Below, one piece after another: positions 52,332 through 60,956 of a stretch of 64,000 nt of DNA. Origin of the DNA: Acidobacteria bacterium AB60 (lineage in GTDB: Bacteria > Acidobacteriota > Terriglobia > Terriglobales > Acidobacteriaceae); the NCBI GenBank assembly GCA_008682415.1, contig VANK01000008.1:124001-188000 (forward strand). The letters are read 5' to 3'. The notes under the pieces were generated by a model that saw nothing but the letters and a program-made list of their open reading frames with translations, had not been told where the DNA came from and made no database searches. The position numbers and the translations under genes were made by a program. Every line of letters starts with the position of its first letter. Position 1 is the stretch's first letter.

Positions 52332-53222
52332 ATGCCCGACGATGCACCTCTCGCACCCGGCCTTTACCTGGTCGCCACCCCCATCGGCAACCTCAATGAC
52401 ATCACCCTGCGCGCCCTCGATGTCCTCCGCCGCGTCGACCGCATCGCCTGCGAAGACACCCGCCAGACCCAGAAGCTCCTCAACCACTTTCAGATCGCCA
52501 CGCCCACGGAAAGCCTCCACGAGCACAACGAGCAGGCCCGCGCCGATTCCATCATTCAGTTTCTCCGCTCGGGCGCCCGCATCGCCGTCGTCTCCGACGC
52601 AGGCATGCCCGGCATCAGCGATCCCGGCATGGCTCTCACCGCCGCGGCGATCGCCGCCGGCATCCCCGTCATTCCCATCCCCGGCGCCAACGCCGCTCTC
52701 TCCGCCCTGGTCGCCAGCGGCCTCCCCACCGCCGAATTCCACTTCCTCGGCTTCCTTCCGGAAAAGGCCGGCCAGCGCCGCACCCGCCTCGAAGAACTCG
52801 CCGCCGCCGCTTCTGAAACTCCGCGGACCCTCGTCTTCTACGAAGCCCCCCACCGCATCCTGGAGACCCTCGCCGACCTGGAAGCCGTCTTTGGCCCCGA
52901 GCCCCCCATCGTCATCGCCCGCGAGCTCACCAAGATCCACGAGGAGTTTCTCCGCGGCCCCGTCGCGCAAGTCCGCTCCGCCATGCAAACCCGCGATCGC
53001 ATCCGGGGCGAGATCACCCTCCTCGTCCAGGCTCCCGCCCTCGGAGCCTCCGCTCCCGCACTCCCCGGAGCCTCCATCGCCAACCGCATCGCCCAGCTTC
53101 AATCGGAATACGGCATCGATGAGAAGGAAGCTCTCAAGCGCCTTGCCCGCGAGCTCGACCGCTCCAAGAGCGACCTCTATCGCGAGCTCCAGCGCGAGCG
53201 CGCCGCGCGCAACAAACGCTGA
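52332..53222 (+). CDS. rsmI: 16S rRNA (cytidine(1402)-2'-O)-methyltransferase RsmI
   Basis: A 296-residue tetrapyrrole-methylase-fold enzyme. The diagnostic sequences are 'GLYLVATPIGNLNDITLRALDVLR', 'CEDTRQTQKLLNHFQI', 'VSDAGMPGISDPG', 'PIPGANAALSALVASGL' and 'YEAPHRI'. It adds the 2'-O-methyl group to C1402 of 16S rRNA. The start fits the family. The gene converges with the PilZ gene, whose stop begins immediately after its own. Confidence 0.96.
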   Translation: MPDDAPLAPGLYLVATPIGNLNDITLRALDVLRRVDRIACEDTRQTQKLLNHFQIATPTESLHEHNEQARADSIIQFLRSGARIAVVSDAGMPGISDPGMALTAAAIAAGIPVIPIPGANAALSALVASGLPTAEFHFLGFLPEKAGQRRTRLEELAAAASETPRTLVFYEAPHRILETLADLEAVFGPEPPIVIARELTKIHEEFLRGPVAQVRSAMQTRDRIRGEITLLVQAPALGASAPALPGASIANRIAQLQSEYGIDEKEALKRLARELDRSKSDLYRELQRERAARNKR

Positions 53223-53627
53223 TCAGCAGGCGTCCATGCCAGGCTCTTGCTTGCCCCCGCTCGCCCGCTGCTCCGCCTCCTGCAGCTCCTCCATCAACCC
53301 CGTCAGCTGCGCCCGCTTCCGCTCGCTCAGGTCCAGCAGCCGGATCCCGATCGTGTACGGGTCGTGCAGCGCCTGCACCACCCCGGCAAGCCGGAACGGC
53401 AGACCATCCAGCGTGAACTCCACCTCGACGCGGCGATAGATTCCTACGGGAAAGCGATCCTTCGACCGGATGCGGCACCCGCCCAGGCTCACATCCACAA
53501 TGCGCCCCGGGACCCGCGCCCGCAGATCCAGCAAAAACACCACCGCGGCCGAATCCACCTCGTGCCGCGCAAAGCTCCTGCGATCTTGTCCTGTCGTCGT
53601 CTCCGGCGGCTCCGCACTCGGGTTCAC
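53223..53627 (-). CDS. PilZ-domain protein
   Basis: A 134-residue protein formed almost entirely by a PilZ domain. The cyclic di-GMP-binding residues are visible: an Arg-rich start 'DRRSFARHEVDS' (RxxxR) and 'IVDVSLGGCRIRS' (D/NxSxxG). It would change conformation on cyclic di-GMP binding and could act on motility or surface polysaccharide. It is a possible partner in the same circuit as the GGDEF protein in the motA-motB operon, but the two loci are 12 kb apart, so this is inference. Confidence 0.9.
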   Translation of the reverse strand: MNPSAEPPETTTGQDRRSFARHEVDSAAVVFLLDLRARVPGRIVDVSLGGCRIRSKDRFPVGIYRRVEVEFTLDGLPFRLAGVVQALHDPYTIGIRLLDLSERKRAQLTGLMEELQEAEQRASGGKQEPGMDAC

Positions 53628-53655
53628 TCCAGCCTCCTGCGGCCGGAGCGCTCCC

Positions 53656-54123
53656 TCAATGCCCCCCAGCCAGCTCCCAGGGCCGCTGCGCCTTCGGCTG
53701 GGGCGCCTCCCGCCCCTTCACCCGGTCGTACTGATACAGATCGCTCGTCGTCCCCAGCGACTCGTTGTACAACCCCAGCGCTCCCGTCACCCGGTTCAGC
53801 TCTTCTTCGAATGCATGAATCCCCTGCAAATGGGCTGCCGTCGCGGGCAATTCATATTGGGAAGTCTTAAGAAACTTCTGGTAGCCGCGGTCCAGCAGGC
53901 GCGCAATCTCCCCCCGCACCACCACCCCGGGCGTCACCGCCAGCCGCGCGCCGCCGCTCTCCCACCGGTCGTCCGTCACCCCGGGAACCAGCACTGCCGC
54001 CACCCCGTTCTTCGTCACCTGCATTGCGTCCGGAGCGGCCTTCGACGGCGACACCTCAAACCCGTGCGCCCGCAACGCGTCCAGCATCTCGTTGAAACTT
54101 GTCCGCTTCTCTTTACGCGCCAT
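53656..54123 (-). CDS. Protein of unknown function (155 residues)
   Basis: I do not recognise this soluble protein. It starts 'MARKEKRTSFNEMLDALRAHGFEVSP', continues with a mixed alpha/beta region ('NGVAAVLVPGVTDDRWESG', 'VVVRGEIARLLDRGYQKFLKTS') and a helical C-terminal part ending 'KAQRPWELAGGH'. The frame extends to 54201, but ATG 54123 gives a sensible N-terminus. It lies 28 bases upstream of the PilZ gene on the same strand and is divergent from the CysM-like gene. Co-expression with PilZ is likely. Confidence 0.6.
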   Translation of the reverse strand: MARKEKRTSFNEMLDALRAHGFEVSPSKAAPDAMQVTKNGVAAVLVPGVTDDRWESGGARLAVTPGVVVRGEIARLLDRGYQKFLKTSQYELPATAAHLQGIHAFEEELNRVTGALGLYNESLGTTSDLYQYDRVKGREAPQPKAQRPWELAGGH

Positions 54124-54205
54124 GCATCCAATTCCCGTCTGCGAGGATAGAGAGAGGCACCCGACTTCCCCGCACTTTCCATGATACGGGAGCCAACGCA
54201 TCCTT

Positions 54206-55162
54206 ATGACCCCGCCCGCACAGCCCGGCTCCTCCGTTTACGAACTCATCGGCAGCACGCCCCTCGTCCGCCTGCACAAGCTCGTCCGCGATCTCCCCGG
54301 CATCACCCTCCTGGCCAAGGCTGAGTGGACCAACCCCGCCGGCTCGGTCAAAGACCGTCCCGCCGCCTCCATCGTCCAGGACGCCCAGGCCCGCGGCCTC
54401 CTCACCCCCGGCAAAACCCTCCTCGATGCCACCAGCGGCAACACCGGCATCGCCTTCGCCATGCTCGGCGCCGCCCTCGGCTTCCCCGTCCACCTCGCCA
54501 TGCCCTCCAACGTCTCTCCGGAGCGCAAGCGCATCCTCAAGGCCTACGGCGCCTTCATCGACTGGACCGCCCCCGACGAAGGCTCCGACGGCGCCATCCG
54601 CCGCGCGCGCGAACTCGCCGGCAACCACCCCACCCGGTTCTTCTACGCCGACCAGTACTCCAACGACGCCAACTGGCTCGCCCACTACCGCACCACCGCC
54701 CCCGAGATCTGGGCCCAGACCGCCGGCCGCGTCACCCACTTCGTCGCCGGCCTCGGCACCAGCGGCACCTTCATGGGCACCTCCCGCCGCCTCAAAGAAC
54801 TCAACCCCGCCCTCCAGGCCATCAGCTTCCAGCCCGACTCCCCCTTCCACGGCCTCGAAGGCATGAAGCACATGGCCTCCGCCATCGTCCCCGCCATCTA
54901 CAACCCCCACCTCGCCGACCGCAACCTCGAAATCGAAACCGGGGCCGCCTACGACATGGCCCGCCGCCTCGCCCGCGAAGAAGGCCTCCTCGTCGGCATC
55001 TCCGCCGCCGCCGCCGTCGTCGCCACCCTGCGCATCGCCGAAGAAGAAGCCGCCGCCGGCCGCTCCGCCGTCCTCGTCACCATCTTCCCCGACAACGCCG
55101 ACAAGTACCTCAGCGAACGCTTCTGGGACGAACCCGAATCCGACTCCACCTACTCCATCTAA
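54206..55162 (+). CDS. cysM: PLP-dependent cysteine synthase, CysM-like
   Basis: A 318-residue fold-type II PLP enzyme. The lysine that binds PLP is in 'NPAGSVKDRPAASIV' near residue 49, the substrate-binding loop is 'ATSGNTGIAFAM' and the phosphate-binding loop is 'GLGTSGTFMG'. It condenses a sulfur donor with an activated serine to form cysteine. Details such as 'SPERKRILKAYGA', 'ITHFVAGLG'-like phrasing and 'IVPAIYNPHL' recall mycobacterial CysM, which uses O-phosphoserine and a thiocarboxylated carrier protein. The Arg that reads phosphoserine there appears as Lys here. A JAMM peptidase and a MoeB-rhodanese protein nearby fit such a pathway. A cystathionine-type enzyme is the less likely alternative. 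Confidence 0.85.
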   Translation: MTPPAQPGSSVYELIGSTPLVRLHKLVRDLPGITLLAKAEWTNPAGSVKDRPAASIVQDAQARGLLTPGKTLLDATSGNTGIAFAMLGAALGFPVHLAMPSNVSPERKRILKAYGAFIDWTAPDEGSDGAIRRARELAGNHPTRFFYADQYSNDANWLAHYRTTAPEIWAQTAGRVTHFVAGLGTSGTFMGTSRRLKELNPALQAISFQPDSPFHGLEGMKHMASAIVPAIYNPHLADRNLEIETGAAYDMARRLAREEGLLVGISAAAAVVATLRIAEEEAAAGRSAVLVTIFPDNADKYLSERFWDEPESDSTYSI

Positions 55163-55232
55163 CCCCGCGCTTCGATCACTCCATCACTCTTTCACCCCTT
55201 CACTCTTTCACTCCCCCTCCCCCTGACAATCA

Positions 55233-55251
55233 CATCTTGACAATCAAGATG
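55233..55251. promoter_or_regulatory. Palindromic operator and promoter of the padR-ADOP operon
   Basis: CATCTTG (55233-55239), five bases, CAAGATG (55245-55251) is a perfect dyad 22 bases before the PadR start. It overlaps TTGACA (55237-55242), which has TACCGT 17 bases on (55260-55265) as a possible -10. A direct repeat TGACAATCA also spans the site. Autorepression by the PadR protein is the likely function. Confidence 0.55.
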
Positions 55252-55273
55252 AAAACGCGTACCGTCCTCTTCC

Positions 55274-55609
55274 ATGAGCGATCCCAGCACCGACGTGATC
55301 CAGGGCACCATGGACATGCTCATCCTCAACACCCTCAGCCTCGAGCCCATGCACGGCTTCGGCATCGCCCGCCGCGTCGAGCAGGTCTCCCGCGGCGTCT
55401 TCAAGATCAACCCCGGCTCCCTGCTCACCGCCCTCAAGCGCCTCGAACGCGCCGGATGGCTCGACTCCGAATGGCGGCAGACCGACAACTCCCGCCGCGC
55501 CCGCTACTACTCCCTCACCCGCGCCGGCAAAAAGCAATTGGAGATTGAGACCGCCGATTGGACCCGCCGCGCCGCCGCCATCGCCCGCCTCCTCCGGCAG
55601 GAGGCCTGA
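55274..55609 (+). CDS. PadR-family transcriptional regulator
   Basis: A 111-residue winged-helix repressor with the PadR pattern 'GTMDMLILNTLSLEPMHGFGIARRVEQVS', 'FKINPGSLLTALKRLERAGWLDSEWRQTDNSRRARYYSLTRAGKKQLE'. In Acidobacteriota these short PadR proteins commonly precede ADOP permease genes, as here, with three bases between stop and next start. It probably controls the permease by binding the palindrome upstream of its own start. The signal it senses is unknown. Confidence 0.95.
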   Translation: MSDPSTDVIQGTMDMLILNTLSLEPMHGFGIARRVEQVSRGVFKINPGSLLTALKRLERAGWLDSEWRQTDNSRRARYYSLTRAGKKQLEIETADWTRRAAAIARLLRQEA

Positions 55610-55612
55610 CCC

Positions 55613-58291
55613 ATGTCCTTCCCGCGCCAGCTCACCCGCGGCCTCCGCGACCTCTTCCGCCCCACCGCCCGCACCCGCGAGCTCGACGAAGAGCTCCAGC
55701 AGTTCTACGACGAAGCCGCCGCCGACGCCTCCTCCCGCGGCCTCGCCCCCGATGAAGCCCGCCGCGCCGCCCAGCGCCAGCTCGGCAACCCCAGCGCCGC
55801 CCGCGAGCAGGTCCGCTCCTTCGGATGGGAGAACACCCTCCGCGAAGCTCTCGCCGACCTCCGCTTCGCCACCCGCCACCTGCGCAGCAATCCTGGATTC
55901 GCCACCGTCGCCGCCCTCACCCTCGCCCTCGGCATCGGCGCCGCCACCGCCATCTTCAGCGCCGTCTACCCCGTGCTCTTCCAGCCGCTCCCCTACCCCC
56001 ACGCCGGCCGCATCCTCACCGTCTGGAACACCTACCAGGGCCAGCGCTTCGAAGCCGCCTTCGGCACCTTCCGCGAACTCCAGCAGCGCAGCCGCTCCTT
56101 CGACGCCATGGCCATCTTCGAGCCCTGGCAGCCCGCCCTCGTCACCGCCACCCAACCCGAGCGCCTGCAAGGACAGGCCGTCAGCGCCGGCTTCTTCCAC
56201 GTCCTCGGCGTCGCTCCCGCTCTGGGCCGCGACTTCCTCCCCGCCGACGACCTCGTCAACGGACCCGCCGTCGTTATCCTCAGCGACCGCCTCTGGCGCC
56301 GCCAGTTCCACGCCGACCCCGCCCTCCTCGGCCGCTCCATCAAGCTCAGCGACACCAACTTCACCGTCATCGGCGTCCTCCCCGCCAGCTTCGAAGACGT
56401 CCTTGCCCCCTCCGCCGAGATCTGGACCACCGCCCAGTACGACCCCAGCAAGCTCACCGCCTTCAACACCTGGGCCTGGGGCGACCACCTCCGCATCATC
56501 GCCCGCCTCCTGCCCGGCGTCCCCCGCGCGCAAGCGGCCGACGAGCTCAACGCCATCGCCCGCACCCCCTGGCCGCAGTTCCCCCGCCCCCGCTGGGCCT
56601 CCCTCCGCCAGGGCCTCATCGTCGACTCCCTCCAGCACGATCTCGCCCACACCGTCCAACCCGCTCTCCTCGCTATCCTCGGCGCCGTCTTCCTGGTACT
56701 CGCCATCGCCTGCGTCAACGTCCTCAACCTCGTGCTGGCGCGCAGCGCTCAGCGCCGCGGCGAGTTCTCCATGCGCGGCGCCCTCGGCGCCTCCCGCCTT
56801 CGCATCCTTCGTCAGCTCGTCACTGAAAGCCTTCTGCTCGCCTTCCTCGGCGGCTCCCTCGGCATCGCCTTCGCCCTCGCCGGCATCCGCGCCCTCGTGG
56901 CCCTCAGCCCCCCGGCCATGCCGCGCCTCAACGCCGTCGCCTTTCATCCCGCCGCCTTCCTCTTCGCCTTCTCCCTCACCGCCCTCGTCGGCCTCATCGC
57001 GGGATTGGTCCCTACCCTGCACCTCACCCGCCATCACCTGCAATCCGGCCTCCGCCAAACCTCAGCACGCGCCTCCCGCGGCCGATCCTTCGCCCGCCGC
57101 GCCCTCGTCGTCAGCGAGGTCGCCCTCGCCCTCGTCCTCCTCGTTAGCGCCGGCCTGCTCCTGCACAGCATGAAGCGCCTCCTCGCCGTCGATCCCGGAT
57201 TCGAGCCCTCCCATCTCCTCACCCTTCAAGTCCAGTCCTTCGGCCATCGCTTCGACGACTCCAGCCCCAGCCCCGGCGCCGGCAGCCGCGCCCGCTGGCA
57301 GTTCTTCCGCCAGGCCCTCGACGCCGTCCGCCAGGTCCCCGGCGTCGACCAGGCCGCCTTCACCAGCCTCCTCCCCCTCAGCGACGCCCCCCAGGTCGAA
57401 GCCGTCTACGGCGCGCGCTTCGAAGGCGATCCTCCCCAGGCAGGCCGCAACGTCTTCCGCTACGCCGTCAGCCCCGGCTACTGCCAGGCCATGAGCATTC
57501 CCCTGCGCGCCGGCCGCTTCCTCGACGACCGCGACACCGCCGACGCTCCGCACGTCGCTCTCATCAGTGAATCCCTCGCCCGCGCCCGCTTCCCCCACGG
57601 CGACGCCCTCGGCAAGCGCCTCAAGGTCGGCCCCGACAATCAGCCCTGGTTCACCATCATCGGCGTCGTCGGCAACGTCCGGCAGACCTCCCTCGCCCTC
57701 GACGAGTCCGCCGCCGTCTACATCCCCGCGCAACAGTCCTGGTTCGCCGACAGCACCCTCTCCTTCATCGTCCGCACCCGCGGCGACGCCGCCGCCCTCG
57801 CTCCCGCCGCCCAGCACGCCATCTGGTCCATCGACCCCACGCAGCCCATCGTCCGCGTCCTCACCATGAACCGCATGCGCGACCGCGGCGAGTCCGAACG
57901 ACGCTTCGTCCTCACCCTCTTTGAAACCTTCGGGCTCGTCGCGCTCCTGCTCGCCGCCGTCGGCATCTACGGCGTCCTCTCCGGCTCCGTCGTCGAACGC
58001 CATCGCGAAATCGGCGTCCGCGCCGCCCTCGGCGCCACCCGCCGCCAGCTCCTCACCCTCGTCCTGGGCGACGGCATGCGCCTCACCGCCATCGGCATGG
58101 CCATCGGACTCCTCGGCGCCCTCGCCGCCAGCCAGGCCCTCGCCGCCCTGCTCTACGGCACCTCGCGCCTCGATCCCGCCACCTGGATCGCCGTCCTCGC
58201 ACTCCTCGCCCTCGTCGCCGCCCTCGCCTGCCTGCTCCCCGCCTGGCGCGCCGCCCGCATCAACCCCGCCACCACCCTCCGCGCCGAGTAA
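55613..58291 (+). CDS. ADOP-type ABC transporter permease (duplicated MacB-like)
   Basis: An 892-residue permease with an extra N-terminal region (about 1-75, including 'RTRELDEELQQFYDEAAADASSRGL', typical of the ADOP class). Two MacB/FtsX modules follow: helix near 90-110, a periplasmic core, three helices by about 470; then helix near 495-515, a second core, three helices at the end (REIGVRAALGATRRQL). The tail 'RAARINPATTLRAE' is standard. The ADOP class is widespread in Acidobacteriota without adjacent ATPase genes; its substrates are not known. It follows PadR by three bases. Confidence 0.93.
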   Translation: MSFPRQLTRGLRDLFRPTARTRELDEELQQFYDEAAADASSRGLAPDEARRAAQRQLGNPSAAREQVRSFGWENTLREALADLRFATRHLRSNPGFATVAALTLALGIGAATAIFSAVYPVLFQPLPYPHAGRILTVWNTYQGQRFEAAFGTFRELQQRSRSFDAMAIFEPWQPALVTATQPERLQGQAVSAGFFHVLGVAPALGRDFLPADDLVNGPAVVILSDRLWRRQFHADPALLGRSIKLSDTNFTVIGVLPASFEDVLAPSAEIWTTAQYDPSKLTAFNTWAWGDHLRIIARLLPGVPRAQAADELNAIARTPWPQFPRPRWASLRQGLIVDSLQHDLAHTVQPALLAILGAVFLVLAIACVNVLNLVLARSAQRRGEFSMRGALGASRLRILRQLVTESLLLAFLGGSLGIAFALAGIRALVALSPPAMPRLNAVAFHPAAFLFAFSLTALVGLIAGLVPTLHLTRHHLQSGLRQTSARASRGRSFARRALVVSEVALALVLLVSAGLLLHSMKRLLAVDPGFEPSHLLTLQVQSFGHRFDDSSPSPGAGSRARWQFFRQALDAVRQVPGVDQAAFTSLLPLSDAPQVEAVYGARFEGDPPQAGRNVFRYAVSPGYCQAMSIPLRAGRFLDDRDTADAPHVALISESLARARFPHGDALGKRLKVGPDNQPWFTIIGVVGNVRQTSLALDESAAVYIPAQQSWFADSTLSFIVRTRGDAAALAPAAQHAIWSIDPTQPIVRVLTMNRMRDRGESERRFVLTLFETFGLVALLLAAVGIYGVLSGSVVERHREIGVRAALGATRRQLLTLVLGDGMRLTAIGMAIGLLGALAASQALAALLYGTSRLDPATWIAVLALLALVAALACLLPAWRAARINPATTLRAE

Positions 58292-58361
58292 GTCTCGCAA
58301 CTCGAGACACGCAACTCGAGTCTCGCAACAACTAAACCGCCCAACTCCGCTTCCAATACCG

Positions 58362-58389
58362 CGGGAGAGACCTGGGTGTGACTCTCCCG
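58362..58389 (+). terminator. Hairpin between the ADOP gene and the FG-GAP gene
   Basis: CGGGAGAG (58362-58369) and CTCTCCCG (58382-58389) form an 8-bp stem with a 12-base loop, about 70 bases after the ADOP stop. It is preceded by three short direct repeats of CGCAACTCGAG type (58297-58328). There is no strong T-run. Confidence 0.4.
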
Positions 58390-58450
58390 TTCTACCCTCA
58401 TCTATCTCGAAAACCATCCGGGCGATCGGTGCCTACCTAGGAGCAGCTTC

Positions 58451-60253
58451 ATGTTGCGGTATAGTAGTGCGCTCTGCGCGCTTGGCGCAGTCGTGTCTTT
58501 CTCCCCTTGCTTTGGTCAAAATCAGGCCAGCTTCCAGAGCCAGACCATGACCGTCCCCAGCTTTGCTTTTGTTCAGCCCACCACAATTGCAGTTGATCTA
58601 AACAACGACGGCATCCCCGATCTGATCGAACTCACGCAAAACGGCCCTCTCGTCTACCTCGCGAAGGGTGATGGCACCTTCACTCCGGGATACTCCTATA
58701 GCTTCCCCAGCGGAAACTCCACCGGGGGCGTCACTGGCGACTTCAACGGAGATGGAAAGGCCGACCTCATCATCCCGATAGGCGCCAATCAGGTCGACGT
58801 CTTCCTCGGCAACGGCGACGGCACCTTCCAGCCGCCCGTGGCCCAGACCTTCGCAGCGGCGGGTACCGCGCCCTACGGAAGCAGCATCGCCGCGGCGGAC
58901 ATCAACCATGACGGGAAGCTCGACCTCATCCTGCCCGTCACCACCAGCAACGGCGTCGCCATTGCGGTCGCTCTCGGCAACGGCAACGGCACCTTCGCTG
59001 ACGCAACAACGGTTGTCAATGCCAATAACGTCGCGCAGGTCGCAACGGGCGACTTCGATGGCGACTCCATCGCCGACATCGCCTTCATCGACAACACCAA
59101 CTGCACCTCCAAGAACTGCGCCAGCGTCGTCCACGTCCTCTACGGCCGCGGCGACGGCACCTTCATCGACACCACTCCGCTCACCGCGCCTAATTACATC
59201 TACATCGGCACAGGCGACCTGAACAGCGATGGCCGCACCGACCTCTTCACCGTCATGAACGAGTACACCAGCACCACCACGGTCGCTCAGTTGGCAACCC
59301 TCTACGGCCAAACCGATCGCACCTTCGCCCTCTATACCCAGAACATCGACAACTCGCAAACCGGCGTCTTCGGCCAATACGCCATGGCCGACTTCAACGG
59401 CGACGGCAAGATGGATATCGTCGCCATCTCCACTTACGACGGCGCCATCCTTCAGTTCCGCTTTCTGCTGGCTACGTCCAGCCTTGGCGCTTTCACGGAG
59501 CAGGACATCAACTACACCAACCAGGTCATCCAGATGGGCAATCCCGTCGTCGGCAACTTCGTGAAAGAGCCCTACGCCCGGCCCAGCGCCCTGTTCATCG
59601 GATCCGCGGTGTCGAGCACATCCACTACCGAATCCATCTACGAAGCCCGCAACATCACCAACGGCGGCTTCTGGGGCGGATGCGCCTTCCCCGCCGCCGG
59701 CCAGGGGATCAACCTCTGCTCCCCAACCACCGTCCCCGCCGGGTCACCCTTCGTCGTCGACGCCTCCGCCAACTCCTTCGGCAGCCTCCGCAAGATGGAG
59801 CTCTGGGTCGATGGCAAGAAGATCGGCGAGCAGTACCACACCTGGGAACAGCGCGCCTGGTCCTACTTCAGCAACACCTACGCCGCCGGCAATCACTCCG
59901 GCGCGCTCTTCGCCGTCGACATCGACAATCACCTGCAGCAATACAACTTCAGCTTCACCGTCGGCAGCGCGGGCGCGTGCGCGCCTCCCTCCTCCGCCGG
60001 CATCCACGTCTGCTCTCCCACGAACGGAGGCACAACCTCGTCTCCCGTGCAGGCCTCGGCAGCCGCCACCGTCACCGGCACCATCCAGCGCATGGAGGTC
60101 TGGGTCGACTACGTCAAGCAGTACTCCACCTTCGGCGTCAACACCCTCAATACTTCGCTGAACCTCGCCGCCGGCCAACACCGCTTCGACTACTTCGCCG
60201 TCAACACCGCCGGCCAGAAGTGGCAATCCACCCTCTACACCACCGTCCAGTAG
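58451..60253 (+). CDS. Secreted FG-GAP/VCBS repeat protein
   Basis: A 600-residue exported protein with a signal peptide ('ALCALGAVVSFSPCFGQ'). Residues about 45-360 hold at least six FG-GAP/VCBS repeats, seen as Ca-binding loops such as DLNNDGIPDL, DFNGDGKADL, DINHDGKLDL, DFDGDSIADI, DLNSDGRTDL and DFNGDGKMDI, each followed by 'GNGDGTF' turns, giving a beta-propeller. The C-terminal part contains two Ig-like repeats ('INLCSPTTVPAGSP' to 'KMELWVDGKKI', and 'IHVCSPTNGG' to 'RMEVWVDYVKQ'). There are no catalytic residues. It likely acts in adhesion or surface binding. Some frames upstream lack a good ribosome-binding site, so the start at 58451 is provisional. Confidence 0.85.
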   Translation: MLRYSSALCALGAVVSFSPCFGQNQASFQSQTMTVPSFAFVQPTTIAVDLNNDGIPDLIELTQNGPLVYLAKGDGTFTPGYSYSFPSGNSTGGVTGDFNGDGKADLIIPIGANQVDVFLGNGDGTFQPPVAQTFAAAGTAPYGSSIAAADINHDGKLDLILPVTTSNGVAIAVALGNGNGTFADATTVVNANNVAQVATGDFDGDSIADIAFIDNTNCTSKNCASVVHVLYGRGDGTFIDTTPLTAPNYIYIGTGDLNSDGRTDLFTVMNEYTSTTTVAQLATLYGQTDRTFALYTQNIDNSQTGVFGQYAMADFNGDGKMDIVAISTYDGAILQFRFLLATSSLGAFTEQDINYTNQVIQMGNPVVGNFVKEPYARPSALFIGSAVSSTSTTESIYEARNITNGGFWGGCAFPAAGQGINLCSPTTVPAGSPFVVDASANSFGSLRKMELWVDGKKIGEQYHTWEQRAWSYFSNTYAAGNHSGALFAVDIDNHLQQYNFSFTVGSAGACAPPSSAGIHVCSPTNGGTTSSPVQASAAATVTGTIQRMEVWVDYVKQYSTFGVNTLNTSLNLAAGQHRFDYFAVNTAGQKWQSTLYTTVQ

Positions 60254-60267
60254 AGCCACACAACACA

Positions 60268-60291
60268 GCGGCGCCTGCCTGCAGGCGCCGC
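60268..60291 (+). terminator. Hairpin after the FG-GAP gene
   Basis: GCGGCGCCTG (60268-60277) and CAGGCGCCGC (60282-60291) pair perfectly with a CCTG loop, 14 bases after the stop. No T-run follows. Confidence 0.5.
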
Positions 60292-60317
60292 AAACAACCG
60301 CCTCCCCCCTTGAAAAC

Positions 60318-60372
60318 TCAATCACTCGATCACTTCATCACTCGGTCACTCAATCACTTCATCACTTGATCA
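60318..60372. repeat. Degenerate TCACTNN(N) short tandem repeat
   Basis: About eight copies of ATCACT or TCACTC-like units, 7-9 bases apart, lie just before the M67 gene. The same motif recurs near 50309-50337, 55172-55212 and 60858-60912. These tracts lie only between genes. Confidence 0.6.
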
Positions 60373-60400
60373 CTCGCTCCCCCGACCATACGATCAAAGA

Positions 60401-60841
60401 GTGTCCACCGCCCTCCACATCCCGCAGCCTGTCTACCAATCCCTCCGCGCCCACGGCGAACAGACCTACCCTCACGAGTGCTGCGGCGCGCTCCTCGGCA
60501 ACTCCAGCCCCGAAGGCTGGCGCGTCACGGCAGCCATCCGCGCCGGCAACACCCGCACCGACTCCGCCCACAATCGCTACAACATCGATCCCGCGGAATT
60601 GGTGAAGATCCAGCGCGACGCCATGCGCCAGGGTCTGGATATCGCGGGCTTCTATCACTCCCACCCCGACCACCCCGCCCAGTGGTCCCCCACCGACTTC
60701 GCCGAAGCCCACTGGATCGGCTGCGTCTACGTCATCACCGCCGTCGCCAAGGGCAAAGCCGACATCACCAACGCCTTCCTCCTCGCCGGAACCACGGAAG
60801 AAGACAAGCGCTTCGAGCACATCCCCATCACCGTAAGCTAG
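60401..60841 (+). CDS. JAMM/MPN metalloprotease, M67 family (Mec+-like)
   Basis: A 146-residue protein with the complete JAMM motif: Glu in 'YPHECCGALLG' near residue 26 and 'HSHPDHPAQWSPTD' near 86-99 (HxH, Ser and Asp). Such small bacterial JAMM proteins remove residues from the C-terminus of ubiquitin-like sulfur carriers; mycobacterial Mec+ releases cysteine from CysO-cysteine. It begins with GTG at 60401 behind a weak AGAG ribosome-binding site. A CysM-like synthase lies 5 kb upstream and a MoeB-rhodanese protein 1.5 kb downstream, both on the same strand, supporting a role in carrier-based cysteine formation. A carrier gene is not seen in the window. Confidence 0.85.
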   Translation: MSTALHIPQPVYQSLRAHGEQTYPHECCGALLGNSSPEGWRVTAAIRAGNTRTDSAHNRYNIDPAELVKIQRDAMRQGLDIAGFYHSHPDHPAQWSPTDFAEAHWIGCVYVITAVAKGKADITNAFLLAGTTEEDKRFEHIPITVS

Positions 60842-60857
60842 CCCCTTCTTCCCGAAT

Positions 60858-60956
60858 TCACGTCTTCACTAATTCACTTCTTCACTCATTCACCCCTTCA
60901 CCTCTTCACTGCCCACTGTCCACTGCCCACTGTTCACTGTCCACTGTTCATCACTC
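60858..60956. repeat. Low-complexity TTCACT and CCACTG repeats
   Basis: From 60858 to about 60912 TTCACT/CTTCACTNA units recur, and from 60911 to 60953 units of CCACTG(T/C) repeat six or seven times. The last bases overlap the 3' end of the S1/P1 nuclease gene by about 20 bases, so the repeat has spread into the extreme C-terminal codons. Confidence 0.55.

Noticed and set aside
55244..58417. Two long frames (604 and 451 codons) antisense to the ADOP permease
   Set aside because: Gly/Glu/Asp-rich repeats come from reading strongly biased third codon positions on the opposite strand.
60318..60372. Regular short repeats considered as a CRISPR array
   Set aside because: Units are only 7-9 bases with no unique spacers, and no cas genes are present.
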